Source: an uncultured Bacteroidales bacterium (GTDB lineage Bacteria > Bacteroidota > Bacteroidia > Bacteroidales > Paludibacteraceae). Taken from it: 40,621 nucleotides of DNA. The DNA lies in assembly GCA_944321155.1 (NCBI GenBank), contig CALUKG010000009.1, forward strand, positions 1-40,621. The letters are read 5' to 3'. Under the pieces are notes generated by a model. That model was not told the origin of the DNA, did no database searches, and was given only the letters and a program-made list of their open reading frames with translations. Below are positions 12,801-18,576 of this stretch, piece after piece. A program made the translations under genes and the position numbers. Position 1 is the stretch's first letter. Each line of letters begins with the position of its first letter.

Positions 12801-13321
12801 TGCAGGGATTTGATTCTACGGTGTTTGTATATGATTATATCCTGCCTTATGGCGATGTGCAAATTCCGCTGGACAAACTTGAATACACACCAGCAGATTC
12901 CCATCAGGAGATTTCCGTGGTAGCTTCGGGTAATATAGCAGATGGTAATGCAGCTATCAATATATTTGTCGTGGCACAGGATGGAACGGAAAATATCTAT
13001 ACCATTCATTTCTCCAGCGCAATAGACGACCCGAATCAATATCCTTCTGCAGATGACGTATGCCTTGTACAGGTTGAGAATGGGCTATGGCGTGCATCTT
13101 CAATTAGAAACGATGTAATTGTGTTCTTGTTTAATGTGGCAGGTCAGCATATTGATTCAGGTGTGGTTCCAGTTATTGATCCTAATGAGAAAGACTTTAT
13201 GTGTGACCCTTCTTCCACCGTTACAGGACGCGAATTCCGTCTGCCAAAACAAGGAACAGTATATGTATTCGCCTTCACCTATAAAGGAATTATATTGCGC
13301 TCACAAAAAGTGATTTATTAG
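3893..13321 (+). CDS. Giant secreted protein with 30 cadherin-like repeats, two carbohydrate-module-like domains and a T9SS-like C-terminus
   Basis: A 3142-residue exported protein, probably surface-displayed or secreted. Residues 1-20 are a signal peptide (YVSAQ); the ATG at 3893 is preferred over 3857 for that reason. Residues about 24-268 resemble the PCMD (putative carbohydrate metabolism) domain of Bacteroidetes. Fifteen repeats follow (269-1542), each about 84 residues and resembling the cadherin-like beta-sandwich family, with the pattern LxDIxxxGxxLxGFxPxxxxYxYxLPxGT then VTAxDGTxxxYTIxF. A second PCMD-like domain occupies about 1543-1747, then fifteen more repeats (1748-3044). The last 98 residues end in GTVYVFAFTYKGIILRSQKV, resembling a divergent T9SS type A sorting domain. 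Adhesion or glycan binding is inferred from architecture; no catalytic motif is visible. Confidence 0.88.
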   Translation: MKKYIISFIVFVLYAVYVSAQDYQLPNSNMETFQNSWAGVGYDPTGWKGANVKRTVMGVTAQKEMVSPDDNGRSGKCVRIHNEKVEALEMGAPAPSWITLGQPWNDLKGIDQGTASAGTDGGMAFTYRPDTLSAWVKSTRVGGEEFNIVFYSWTGTAQNNSYKGQNGSCQSYSHTDEESDIRVQTDGNSCGTGWGDAVQVGEGAFRSTQNYSSWTQVKIPITYYNNTVPEKTNVIFSSGKYPHFREADGVNVGSTLWVDDISLIYSSKLHEIRVIKPGETNERPIAGVDPNTLDYHYSLGLGATNADIPQIKCYRSGRLLGATECVINYATQLGEPTTITVSAEDGSSTTTYTVVFAAQMSDNARPSGITVNGTPVNGFSGYVNTYDVALPYGTTDCPVLDIVKAEPEQTFTSTCTGVPGVATVEVTAADGTSKQVYTLNLSVAPLTDNTLQDILINDKPLTGFSPTKNIYKVELPIGTTAAPTVTPVSAYPEGAQTITVNNGGLEGTTTITVTPPSGISRTYSITYVITESSYSFLEDIQIGGVSLPDFNPEVLNYSYNLPLGVTELPEITYTQGDEYQTVLVEEGGIDGVTKITVTAQNGTKTIYRISFSAEKSSVSTLADIKVGGTSIPGFTPEKTNYTYALPVGTTELPEITYEKGDEYQTVTFTPGPVNGVTRLIVKAQDGTTTTYTIVFSVDQASVATLLDIKIGGVSIPGFEPSQLDYTYVLPRGTQELPEITYTLHDDYQTVRITEGGVEGDTRITVRAQSGDVMVYTIHFTIEKSSVATLSDIKIDGTSLLGFSPEVLEYSYELPGGTTELPAITWVKGDEYQQVLLQKGTVNGPSTIRVQAEDGTVKQYVINFSVQKSENAKLQNIYVGGEPLPGFEQETFSYVYVLPMDAMTCPSITVEKMPGQTVRIIQPQLTGTARIEVQPEVGAMNVYTILFRKGEEANTTLLQLSLDGTPIAGFRPDSLHYEYELPYGSNQLPEITYTMADENSVVYEIPDGITKTILNVVSADGTSNTVYEIRYKQYVSSDQTLLDIMVDGISLEGFQPTTYQYSYELEPGTLACPPIAVEKANPSQIVLMQTPHLDGTAVIRLVDSNQETLNTYSINFVLKKDTVTTLQNILLDDQPLADFDPAKKMYEVQLLAEDYLPIVTYERGHDKQNVFVSYVAREGIELLVTSESGDTATYTIHFNAPVSTSALLADLQVYDEEAQTYISLADFDADVFEYTYTLPWRTDRVPNIRPIFRNKYQIATIAYQPVNNTTVIEVLAQDGTTKQNYQISFPVEQSKETALASLIVDGNPLVLQDGVFDYSVQLPYGTTNIPEIIWEKKVEEQRITLAERGLGYPATLKVFAENGDSALYTIHFEVLKSDAENVLTRILVNGMQPADFSPSADNCSLILPYGTEAIPEITYTKSYPEQTVEIVQGKLGEPVYIKVRSNKEGVADKQYTLSVSVAQQSEAVLTDIRFDGVSMEGFDAKKTTYVRQITQKPALIEAVAPEGVNVVTVKNELNCAVFEAQKDEASTTYTIYFHYKDDVIPNADFTEWTTAVYNNGPKPVGWMVPADCANEHSVTATYKTGPEVERSEDAVKLRTWSSQFSIYGGVPGMMTIGNMSLNLASSGNSSSSVSGGIMFRNTPDQFLLDYNPVSHTSNVNNIRVLYSIGDGNTTKDFLFTDNNFNNQWKNMALDVRSEIISPTLLNITVNSAHTENAGGISFSSGSLFGGMKQESELLVKNLVLKYSSLISSVTLNGIAATVDGSNITFNLNAETDNVENIVIQGQVPDQEYFIQLNDEIWTGTTNLRTGSIKSVAEDGSYTEYTVYMYRPRSANAQLSYIKVNGQDIAFDPSQLEYDYEVPFNTTILPDVQVGKASKYQTVELVRQELQNVQIMVTAEDGQQQTYIVNFVKEQPETDATLSMLTVEGYELDFNPEQYEYTVQLPVDTKEIPAVTYEKQMDDQEVVFTEGDANGLTTLAVTAQDGTTQNTYKIQFTLQEAVSDAQLSSMQLLSDGVILFDADTYVYEHHVLDTLPAVTYSGNIHDQMTVIHYPDSIIWNLSSSTANHKYLLEFTRTLSSNANLHAIVVNEELLEGFVPSVYDYQLYVQRGQSFDIVPIIAEEEQKVETTYADSVYTIKVTAEDLTEQVTHLTLKEQLSSDATLAGLEISLADGTPISFAFDPQQLEYEFAIPCDSPKYFLPQLPDVIAYAATEGQTIQMELNALNSNSYIVVTSQDGKQQQTYTLKFNVAASSNAYLSGIAIDNIPIESFMPDVYRYEIEVPSGSIVPTVTYTRGDAFQSVETETGSDLVVLQVTAENGNMSTYLVRFNITLSSVADLGGITIDGQPLPDFDKDQTLYTVNLPVGTVTLPEIGVISGADNQKVSVVSGGVNGATQILVTAENGNTKNYTINFVVQQSENVALASILIDYLPLPDFDPEVLEYTVELPVGTNVFPDVTWMPGDEYQTVIGMTNPDGDAIIKVTAQNPQFTRQYIVHFNVLKSENALLSNIYLNNEPLTTHAQGFTSDADFSPEHFEYHVDLPVGTLSYPKISFDMGDEWQKVEVSQLLADSVVLTVTSQDEAHTNSYVIHFNILQSDVAFLFSIELDGMPLPDFHPDTLHYEVLLPVGTVRLPAITWTKGDAHQTVSKTDNGVNGRCEILVEAQDRVTTRTYTIDFAVRKSDNAYLKEIKSGGVLLEGFDPEINEYVIILPYGTEAVPTTTYTLAEFAQQVDLREAQSVNDTTYLVVTAEDEVSTFTYVLTYKLRESSNALLDAIYIDEQPLTIDAQAFESDVDFTPENMEYHIVLPPYTSELPVVTWKAQVPESEVTSFVDACTDCPFAQGTVRIQVMAQDGSDANEYTLFFTTRLSDNVQLSDIRIDGKTIDGFKSDSTEYVLEFPVGTDSVAFPTPEQVEVTLAEEGQTYVVNDAGNGVLLIQVTAPDGITIGNYVIVSTIKLSDNAYLSDLKLNGVTLQGFDSTVFVYDYILPYGDVQIPLDKLEYTPADSHQEISVVASGNIADGNAAINIFVVAQDGTENIYTIHFSSAIDDPNQYPSADDVCLVQVENGLWRASSIRNDVIVFLFNVAGQHIDSGVVPVIDPNEKDFMCDPSSTVTGREFRLPKQGTVYVFAFTYKGIILRSQKVIY
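4697..8518 (+). repeat. First block of 15 in-frame repeats (about 252 bp each)
   Basis: Fifteen consecutive units within the giant gene. Each opens with a hydrophobic strand such as TLxDIxVGG and closes with YTIxF plus a Ser/Lys linker. Units 4-7 (about 5480-6490) are the most alike, sharing ELPEITY and GDEYQTV. Units 11, 12 and 15 are more diverged. The repeats are clear in protein but already diverged in DNA, so the array is not a recent expansion. Confidence 0.9.
8519..9133 (+). other. Internal PCMD-like domain inside the giant gene
   Basis: This in-frame segment interrupts the repeats. It starts NADFTEW and contains KPVGWMVP, which resembles the NxxFExW...P.GW opening seen after the signal peptide (NSNMETFQNSW ... 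PTGW). It ends in LVLKYSS, similar to the WVDDISLIYSS that ends the N-terminal domain. It therefore looks like a second, diverged copy of the N-terminal module. Confidence 0.6.
9134..13024 (+). repeat. Second block of 15 in-frame repeats
   Basis: Fifteen further cadherin-like units. The first (about 9134-9385) is degenerate. Units 25 and 28 of the whole protein carry the same insertion (THAQGFTSDADF and IDAQAFESDVDF), and units 27 and 30 both begin DNAYL. The last six units therefore look like a duplicated triplet (11393-12187 and 12188-13024). Confidence 0.85.
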
Positions 13322-13342
13322 GCTAATCTAATACATAAAAGT

Positions 13343-13381
13343 AGGGCATATCGGAGGTGTTTTCGGTATGCCTTATTTTTT
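13343..13381 (+). terminator. Terminator after the giant gene
   Basis: The arms AGGGCATATCG and CGGTATGCCTT pair with one wobble around a short loop, and a run of T's follows. It begins 21 bases after the stop codon. Confidence 0.85.
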
Positions 13382-13464
13382 TACATAGCATAGTCTGTTA
13401 TACTTTATGGGTGGCTTTTATTGAAAAATTATTATTGTTTATAGGGAAGATAAAATTGGATTGT

Positions 13465-13499
13465 TTTGCTGTGTAAATAAATAAAAAACGATAAATTTG
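13465..13499 (+). promoter_or_regulatory. Promoter of the 161-residue T9SS cargo gene
   Basis: A -33 TTTG at 13465-13468 and a -7 TAAATTTG at 13492-13499 are separated by 23 bases, slightly wide for the Bacteroidetes consensus. Together with the terminator just upstream, it separates the next two genes from the giant gene. Confidence 0.65.
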
Positions 13500-13560
13500 C
13501 ATATTTTCTTGTGGTACTGATTTGTGAAAATTGATAATTTATTAAACCGATAAAAAATAA

Positions 13561-14046
13561 ATGCTTATGAAAAGACTAACGCTATTTTTAATTTTTGCAT
13601 TTGGATTATTGTTTTCTGCTTTTGCCCAAGACCAGATTCGGGTTGAGTTTTTGAATGGTCCGGACTATTATAGTGCAATCAGTACTATAGGACGTATGAC
13701 TGTATCTGATAATGTTTTGCGTATTTATGCGCATGACGGTCAGTTGTTGACGGAGAGAATTTTGTCTGGTGTGGACAAAATAACTTTTGGAGATAATGGT
13801 AGTGTTACTGCTATTCCAGAAGAAGTAGAAGCCTCTTTGCATGTTTATCCTAATCCAACTCAAGAAGTTTTGTTTGTGGATGGTGTCGCCAATGATGCAG
13901 TCGTTCGCTTGTTTTCAGTTGATGGGCGTTTGTTGGAGACTCTGCATGCGGAAGGGCAACAGGTGCAAATGCAAGTGGTAACATTACCACGTGGTATCTA
14001 TCTGTTGCAGGTAGGCACGGATATTATTCGCTTTATAAAAGACTAG
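13561..14046 (+). CDS. Small exported protein with T9SS type A sorting domain
   Basis: A 161-residue secreted protein. Residues 3-22 form a signal peptide (FSAFAQ); an equally good start is the ATG at 13567. After cleavage there is only a short region with the motif LSGVDKITFG. The last 70 residues are then a classic T9SS C-terminal sorting domain: LHVYPNPTQEVLFVDG, RLFSVDGRLL and PRGIYLLQVG. The sorting domain is thus about half of the mature protein. The gene lies 22 bases before the 1166-residue protein, which carries the same VDxITFG motif, so the two are probably co-transcribed. The role of the short N-terminal part is unknown. Confidence 0.85.
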   Translation: MLMKRLTLFLIFAFGLLFSAFAQDQIRVEFLNGPDYYSAISTIGRMTVSDNVLRIYAHDGQLLTERILSGVDKITFGDNGSVTAIPEEVEASLHVYPNPTQEVLFVDGVANDAVVRLFSVDGRLLETLHAEGQQVQMQVVTLPRGIYLLQVGTDIIRFIKD

Positions 14047-14068
14047 TACTTAATAAAATACAAGCAAC

Positions 14069-17000
14069 ATGAAACGGACATTGATTTTAATTTCCGCCCT
14101 GTTCTTGATGAGTATGGGCGTGTTGGCGCAGATGAATATCTGGCGCAACGGAGTTGTAACGCATGAGTTCTTGTTGGCTGATGTGGACAGTATTACTTTT
14201 GGGGCTCTCCCTGAAACACCTGGAGATGCCATCATGCTTAATTACAAGTTGACGGAATTTGAGGGTGATCGTTATGGGAATCGTGGATATTGCTATAATG
14301 TGATTTTTACGACGCCAGGTACTGATTTTGAAGTTAAAGAAGTGGATTTGGGTGGACAGACGGGATACCAATATGTGTTGAATAGGGGAACGGCTTACAT
14401 GATTTACATCATTTCCGATCAGCTGAGAAGTCAGGTGCCGGAACCGGGTACTTATACCATTGGATGGTATGATTCTGATGATTCTGAATATGTTCAGGGT
14501 GAAGATTATGGCCGTCGTGGCACCTTTGCCCGTGGATATAACGCAGCTGCAGATCTACCAAATGTAGATCAGCATGCCCCAGTTGGTTCTTGCAAAATGA
14601 GCAAACCGGAAGAGGGTGAATATATGGTTGATTATTTCGATGATGATATATATCGTTATGTTCGTGATGGCGAGCTGGAAATCATTGAAAATGCAAACGG
14701 TTCCTATACTTGGAATATGACTTTGAAATTTAATGATTTGACGACGGAAAAACTTACTTGGACGGGAAAATATGAAGAGACGGAGGAAGAGCCAGAACCG
14801 GAATTACATCCTTCTTTACAAGGATCGGATTATTTCATTTTCCAGATGGATGATATTACTTACGGGAAAATAGCTTCTAAAGTTGTAGCTGATTTTCGTC
14901 GGAATGACGTAACAAATTTCTTATATATTTGGGAAAATACTTATGCTGCAGGTAGCACACAAGGGCTTAACTTCTATGGCGAACCAGAGGGCTGGTTAAG
15001 TCTTGATGTGTTGAATGTGGGATGGTCTGGGTGTGCGTATAGTGTTAGTGACTTGGAATTGTTGAATAAATTATCTGCTATTATGGAGGAGCCCGAAAAT
15101 TATTATTTCCATATAGCCATCAAATCAACGGATAATGCATCACATCTTCTTTTCTTGGATGGTACTGCTGGTAGTGCTAAGATCTGTATCGGTGAATCTG
15201 CTTTTGTTGATGGAGGAACTACTTATCAACCTATGGCAGGATTGAAACGTGATGGTAGTTGGAATGAAATAGAAATTTGTATGGCAGATTTGTTTACTCA
15301 AGGCTTGACCTATGGAAGCAATAATACGAATGCTCTGAATGTATTGGGTGCCTTGAGTGGGGCAGTTGCTGGTACAAACCTTCAATTCGATGCCGCATTT
15401 ATCTATAAGAAAAATGGTGGGGAAATTGCTGAACCTGAATTGGGGACGGTAAAAGTTGTAGTGGATGCTCCGGAAAATACTTGTAATGGAATGGTGGCTG
15501 TGGGTACGTTTTGTAATTGGTCTCCATCAGAAGGTTATCCTTTTACAAAGGTAGAGGGTTCTGAATCTTTATATGAGGTGACAGTACCTTATTCTTCTGA
15601 TATGGAGTTTAAGGTTATTGCAAAAACATTATATGATGAGGTTTTTTGGGATTATCAGTGGGGGATGAATCGAGATGGAGAAGAACCTAATGTTGTATTG
15701 TTGGGTACTCCAGGCTGCGTTTTGGATAACTCTGAGAATGGTGGTGAACCGAAACTTGTTTCTTTTGTCAATGGATCTTTGACCTATGTAGAGGTCAAAT
15801 CCTGGAGAACAGATCCATGTGTGCTTCAAAATGAAGCGGGTATGGCAACTTGGTTTTTGACAGTTCCTGCTACAACACCTGAAACGGCAGTGGTCTCGGT
15901 TGTTGGGAATTGGCGTGATAATGACTCGGAATATTGGGTGCCTGGAGCTGTAGTGATGGAGCGTATGGCAGATGGTAGATATACTTTGACAAAAGAAGTA
16001 CCAGCTGTTTTTCAATATAAATATGTTGTTAGTGTTGATGGGGTTACTTGGTCTTGGGATTATCAATGTGAAAGGCAATTCGAGATGCCGGCTTCCTTGA
16101 TAGCAGAAGATGTTGTTGAGGCTTGGAGCAGCGAACCTTGGATTCTTGATGAGTGGGCGGAGCTGAACAGACGTATCAAGGAAGATTTTAATACGACGCT
16201 AACTATCCCAGAACCAATAGGAGAATATGAATTTACAGTAACAAAAGGCTCTCCTTTTGGTAACTGGGTATCAGGATACTATGAATTGACATTCAATCCA
16301 CAAATGATAAATGCTGTATTGAACTATTCTCAGGTGTTGAGAATGGCAGGATGGAAAAAGGTTATCAACGGCGATGAAGAGCAGGGATATGCGACTTATT
16401 ATTCAGATACACAAGACTATCTTATTATGCCCTATATAGACGAGACATCACATCAATTTGCCATTCTTTATATTTATAATAGAAATGATGTGGGTACCAT
16501 TAGTAATTGGGAAGAGATAGAGGATAAAGCAACAGAGGTAAGTTTAAAAGGTAATATTTTGGTTGATACCTACTATGGAGAATCTTTCCCTATTGTAGAT
16601 GAGACAGAAGCTTACACGCTTATATTGACCAATGAACAAGCAGGAACAACATATAGTGTTTCTCTCGCTTCGTATCCGAATGATTTGGTAGCACCACTAG
16701 AGGGGACATATACGATAGTTGATGAGCTGACTGCGTCAGAACAAGCGACTATAACAAAAGTCTTCGGTGAAGGTGAAAATGCTGTGGAGGTTGCAGGTGA
16801 AAGTGGAACACTTGTTATTTCTGGCAATGCTTCCAATATGGAAATTACCTTAAACATTGCATTGGCAGATGGAGATCATGAAACACTTCATTATAGCGGT
16901 CAAGTACAAGTAGAAGAACATAAATTGGAGATGGTTTCAGAGCATGAGATACTGAATGTAATTTCCATGACTTTGGAGAACAGCGCAGACTATGCTGAGT

Positions 17001-17569
17001 CCAATTACTATTATTACTTGCCTACAAGCAGCGGTTATCCTGCACAAGGTCAATTAAGTGCTGTTGTATCTTCACCCCAATACCCTAATGGTATTATGCA
17101 AATAATGTTGGGCTTCTTATTCAATGGTGACCAACAGAGTGCAGCTACCTTACCAGTTGGCGAATACCCATTCGTAAATATGCATAAGGGAGAAGGTACT
17201 GATTTAGACTTTATTACTGCCAGTGACTATTATATCTATTTGATTAACGATTATTATGGCTATTACTGCTATTTCTCTTCTGAAATTCATACGATTACAG
17301 CTGATGGTATCACAACAAACATTTTCTTTCCACAAAGCGGTACTTTGAAAATAGAAAATGGAACTACAGAAGGCACAATGAAATTTACCATCAATGCAAC
17401 ATCATTCAATGGCAGTACGTTCCAGGGAACATTTGAATTGCCGGAGTATGTAGAATCATCTTCAGCTCCTCAGCGTCTTGCTCCTAAGGCTGCGCCTCAA
17501 TGGAATACTTATCTGCTGTTCAAAGATGCAAAACTTCCCAATGTGCCCTATAAAAGAGCCATGAGATAG
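14069..17569 (+). CDS. Large exported beta-rich protein with starch-binding-like modules, function unknown
   Basis: An 1166-residue exported protein; residues 1-20 are a signal peptide (GVLAQ). An N-terminal segment, MNIWRNGVVTHEF then ADVDSITFG, resembles a short motif common at the start of Bacteroidales surface proteins and is shared with the upstream gene. Three regions (about 48-245, 835-955 and 957-1140) show similar strand patterns ending in GxLxIxxxxGxxxxxxxxxxxxxxxxTGxY-like segments. Residues about 465-560 and 590-690 (VGTFCNWSPSEGYPF; VGNWRDNDSEYWVPGAV) look like carbohydrate-binding modules of the starch-binding/SusE type. No T9SS sorting domain is seen; the C-terminus is a basic tail. 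Binding of glucan-like glycans is a reasonable guess and no more. Confidence 0.82.
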   Translation: MKRTLILISALFLMSMGVLAQMNIWRNGVVTHEFLLADVDSITFGALPETPGDAIMLNYKLTEFEGDRYGNRGYCYNVIFTTPGTDFEVKEVDLGGQTGYQYVLNRGTAYMIYIISDQLRSQVPEPGTYTIGWYDSDDSEYVQGEDYGRRGTFARGYNAAADLPNVDQHAPVGSCKMSKPEEGEYMVDYFDDDIYRYVRDGELEIIENANGSYTWNMTLKFNDLTTEKLTWTGKYEETEEEPEPELHPSLQGSDYFIFQMDDITYGKIASKVVADFRRNDVTNFLYIWENTYAAGSTQGLNFYGEPEGWLSLDVLNVGWSGCAYSVSDLELLNKLSAIMEEPENYYFHIAIKSTDNASHLLFLDGTAGSAKICIGESAFVDGGTTYQPMAGLKRDGSWNEIEICMADLFTQGLTYGSNNTNALNVLGALSGAVAGTNLQFDAAFIYKKNGGEIAEPELGTVKVVVDAPENTCNGMVAVGTFCNWSPSEGYPFTKVEGSESLYEVTVPYSSDMEFKVIAKTLYDEVFWDYQWGMNRDGEEPNVVLLGTPGCVLDNSENGGEPKLVSFVNGSLTYVEVKSWRTDPCVLQNEAGMATWFLTVPATTPETAVVSVVGNWRDNDSEYWVPGAVVMERMADGRYTLTKEVPAVFQYKYVVSVDGVTWSWDYQCERQFEMPASLIAEDVVEAWSSEPWILDEWAELNRRIKEDFNTTLTIPEPIGEYEFTVTKGSPFGNWVSGYYELTFNPQMINAVLNYSQVLRMAGWKKVINGDEEQGYATYYSDTQDYLIMPYIDETSHQFAILYIYNRNDVGTISNWEEIEDKATEVSLKGNILVDTYYGESFPIVDETEAYTLILTNEQAGTTYSVSLASYPNDLVAPLEGTYTIVDELTASEQATITKVFGEGENAVEVAGESGTLVISGNASNMEITLNIALADGDHETLHYSGQVQVEEHKLEMVSEHEILNVISMTLENSADYAESNYYYYLPTSSGYPAQGQLSAVVSSPQYPNGIMQIMLGFLFNGDQQSAATLPVGEYPFVNMHKGEGTDLDFITASDYYIYLINDYYGYYCYFSSEIHTITADGITTNIFFPQSGTLKIENGTTEGTMKFTINATSFNGSTFQGTFELPEYVESSSAPQRLAPKAAPQWNTYLLFKDAKLPNVPYKRAMR

Positions 17570-17590
17570 TAATTATATGGATATGTTTAT

Positions 17591-17633
17591 AGTCCCTATA
17601 CTTGTTTTGGTGCAAGATAGGGACTTTCTTTTT
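17591..17633 (+). terminator. Terminator after the 1166-residue protein gene
   Basis: AGTCCCTAT pairs with ATAGGGACT, extended by CTTG/CAAG across a one-base bulge, and a T-rich tract follows. Confidence 0.87.
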
Positions 17634-17675
17634 ACAGAGATGTTTGTTAATTATCTGCAAATGCGAAGTAGATAG

Positions 17676-17706
17676 TTGTTTTTTTGAAATGGTGTTCGTA
17701 AATTTG
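17676..17706 (+). promoter_or_regulatory. Promoter of the ArsR-family regulator gene
   Basis: TTG at 17676-17678, a spacer of 20 bases, then TAAATTTG at 17699-17706. The -7 element lies inside the palindrome at 17695-17710, so a bound repressor would block it. Confidence 0.7.
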
Positions 17707-17710
17707 CGAA
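17695..17710. promoter_or_regulatory. Candidate ArsR operator, copy 1
   Basis: TTCGTAAATTTGCGAA is a near-perfect 16-base palindrome (one mismatched pair) over the -7 element. A copy matching at 13 of 16 positions occurs before the downstream gene at 18065-18080. Placement and symmetry fit an autoregulating ArsR protein. Confidence 0.65.
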
Positions 17711-17728
17711 TGGTAAAATCCAGTTGCT

Positions 17729-18025
17729 ATGGAGAAAAAAACATATACGCTTGAACAGGAACAGATTGCGCGGTTTGCCAAAGCTATGGGACACCCGGCC
17801 AGAATAGCCATCCTTGAATTTTTAGCTAGTCAGACCTGTTGCTTCTTTGGAGATATTCATGATGAATTGCCGATTGCTAAGGCAACCGTTTCACAACACT
17901 TGAAAGAACTGAAGGAAGCAGGACTGATTCAAGGTACCATTGAACCTCCTAAGGTGCGCTATTGCATCAACCGTGAAAACTGGAAAGCGGCTCAGATTCT
18001 TTTCAACGATTTCTTTAAAAAATAA
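17729..18025 (+). CDS. ArsR/SmtB-family winged-helix transcriptional repressor
   Basis: A 98-residue DNA-binding protein of usual ArsR length. The opening [11 protein letters not shown] helix is followed by QTCCFFGDI, at the position of the metalloid-sensing cysteine motif of classical ArsR proteins (ELCVCDL), and then by the recognition helix region [17 protein letters not shown] and a wing ([12 protein letters not shown]). Two adjacent cysteines instead of CVC suggest a thiol-based sensor, but the ligand is uncertain. The gene is followed by an ArsF-family gene, and both have the same palindrome upstream, so it probably represses both. Confidence 0.88.
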   Translation: MEKKTYTLEQEQIARFAKAMGHPARIAILEFLASQTCCFFGDIHDELPIAKATVSQHLKELKEAGLIQGTIEPPKVRYCINRENWKAAQILFNDFFKK

Positions 18026-18064
18026 AACAGCTTCAATTGGAAAGGATAATTATATAGTGAAAGT

Positions 18065-18080
18065 TCGTTGTTTTGCGAAA
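18065..18080. promoter_or_regulatory. Candidate ArsR operator, copy 2
   Basis: TTCGTTGTTTTGCGAA keeps the outer TTCG and CGAA arms and the internal TTTG of the copy at 17695. It lies in the 78-base gap before the ArsF-family gene. The central TTGTTTTG sits where the -7 element lies in copy 1, but it deviates from TAnnTTTG and no -33 element is apparent. Confidence 0.58.
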
Positions 18081-18103
18081 TACAAATCTAATATATTGTG
18101 CTT

Positions 18104-18538
18104 ATGAAAAAAATCTTTGTATTCTTGGTGGTAACGCTAATTTGGACTGCATGTGGCAACTCCAAAGAGAGTTCGGAAACGACAGTGCCTATTGCCCTCT
18201 TGCAAGACGGAGTGGAGGTGTTGTCTTTGCATAGCAAGCAACGATGTCCGACATGTATTGCTATTGAAAACGAAACGAGAAATTTGTTGAACAGTAGTTT
18301 TGCGCAACAATTGGCCGATTCTACAGTTGTTTTTCGTGTATTTGATCTGTCGGAAAAAGAAAATCAGCAGATTGCCGAGCATTATCAGGTGTCTTTCTCC
18401 TCTTTGATTTTGGTGAAATACGATGCAGGGAAGCCAACCGTATGTGATTTGACGGAATATGCCTTTTCAAAAGCACGTGTTGCGCCTGATGAGTTTAAGG
18501 CAGAATTAGCGGGATGGCTTGAAGCCTTGTTGCAATAA
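18104..18538 (+). CDS. ArsF-family thioredoxin-like lipoprotein
   Basis: A 144-residue probable lipoprotein: the signal sequence ends in WTAC with the lipidated cysteine at position 17. A thioredoxin-like region follows, with KQRCPTC (Cys48 and Cys51), then VVFRVFDLSEKENQQIAEHY and SFSSLILVKYDAGK. The end, LTEYAFSKARVAPDEFK, matches my memory of the Bacteroidetes ArsF family, described as a subunit in reduction of nitrophenyl arsenicals in gut Bacteroides. The ATG at 18104 is used; the GTG two codons earlier is less likely. The permease and ArsE-type partners normally found beside ArsF are absent. A general periplasmic thiol role is possible. Confidence 0.78.
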   Translation: MKKIFVFLVVTLIWTACGNSKESSETTVPIALLQDGVEVLSLHSKQRCPTCIAIENETRNLLNSSFAQQLADSTVVFRVFDLSEKENQQIAEHYQVSFSSLILVKYDAGKPTVCDLTEYAFSKARVAPDEFKAELAGWLEALLQ

Positions 18539-18576
18539 TATGACACATTACCTACGAGAATAGGGTTGCAAGGTAG

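Noticed and set aside
3893..13321. Numerous open frames of 60-170 codons on the - strand and in other + frames within the giant gene
   Set aside because: They follow the repeat periodicity of the real frame, lack starts with signals or domains, and overlap a convincing long ORF.
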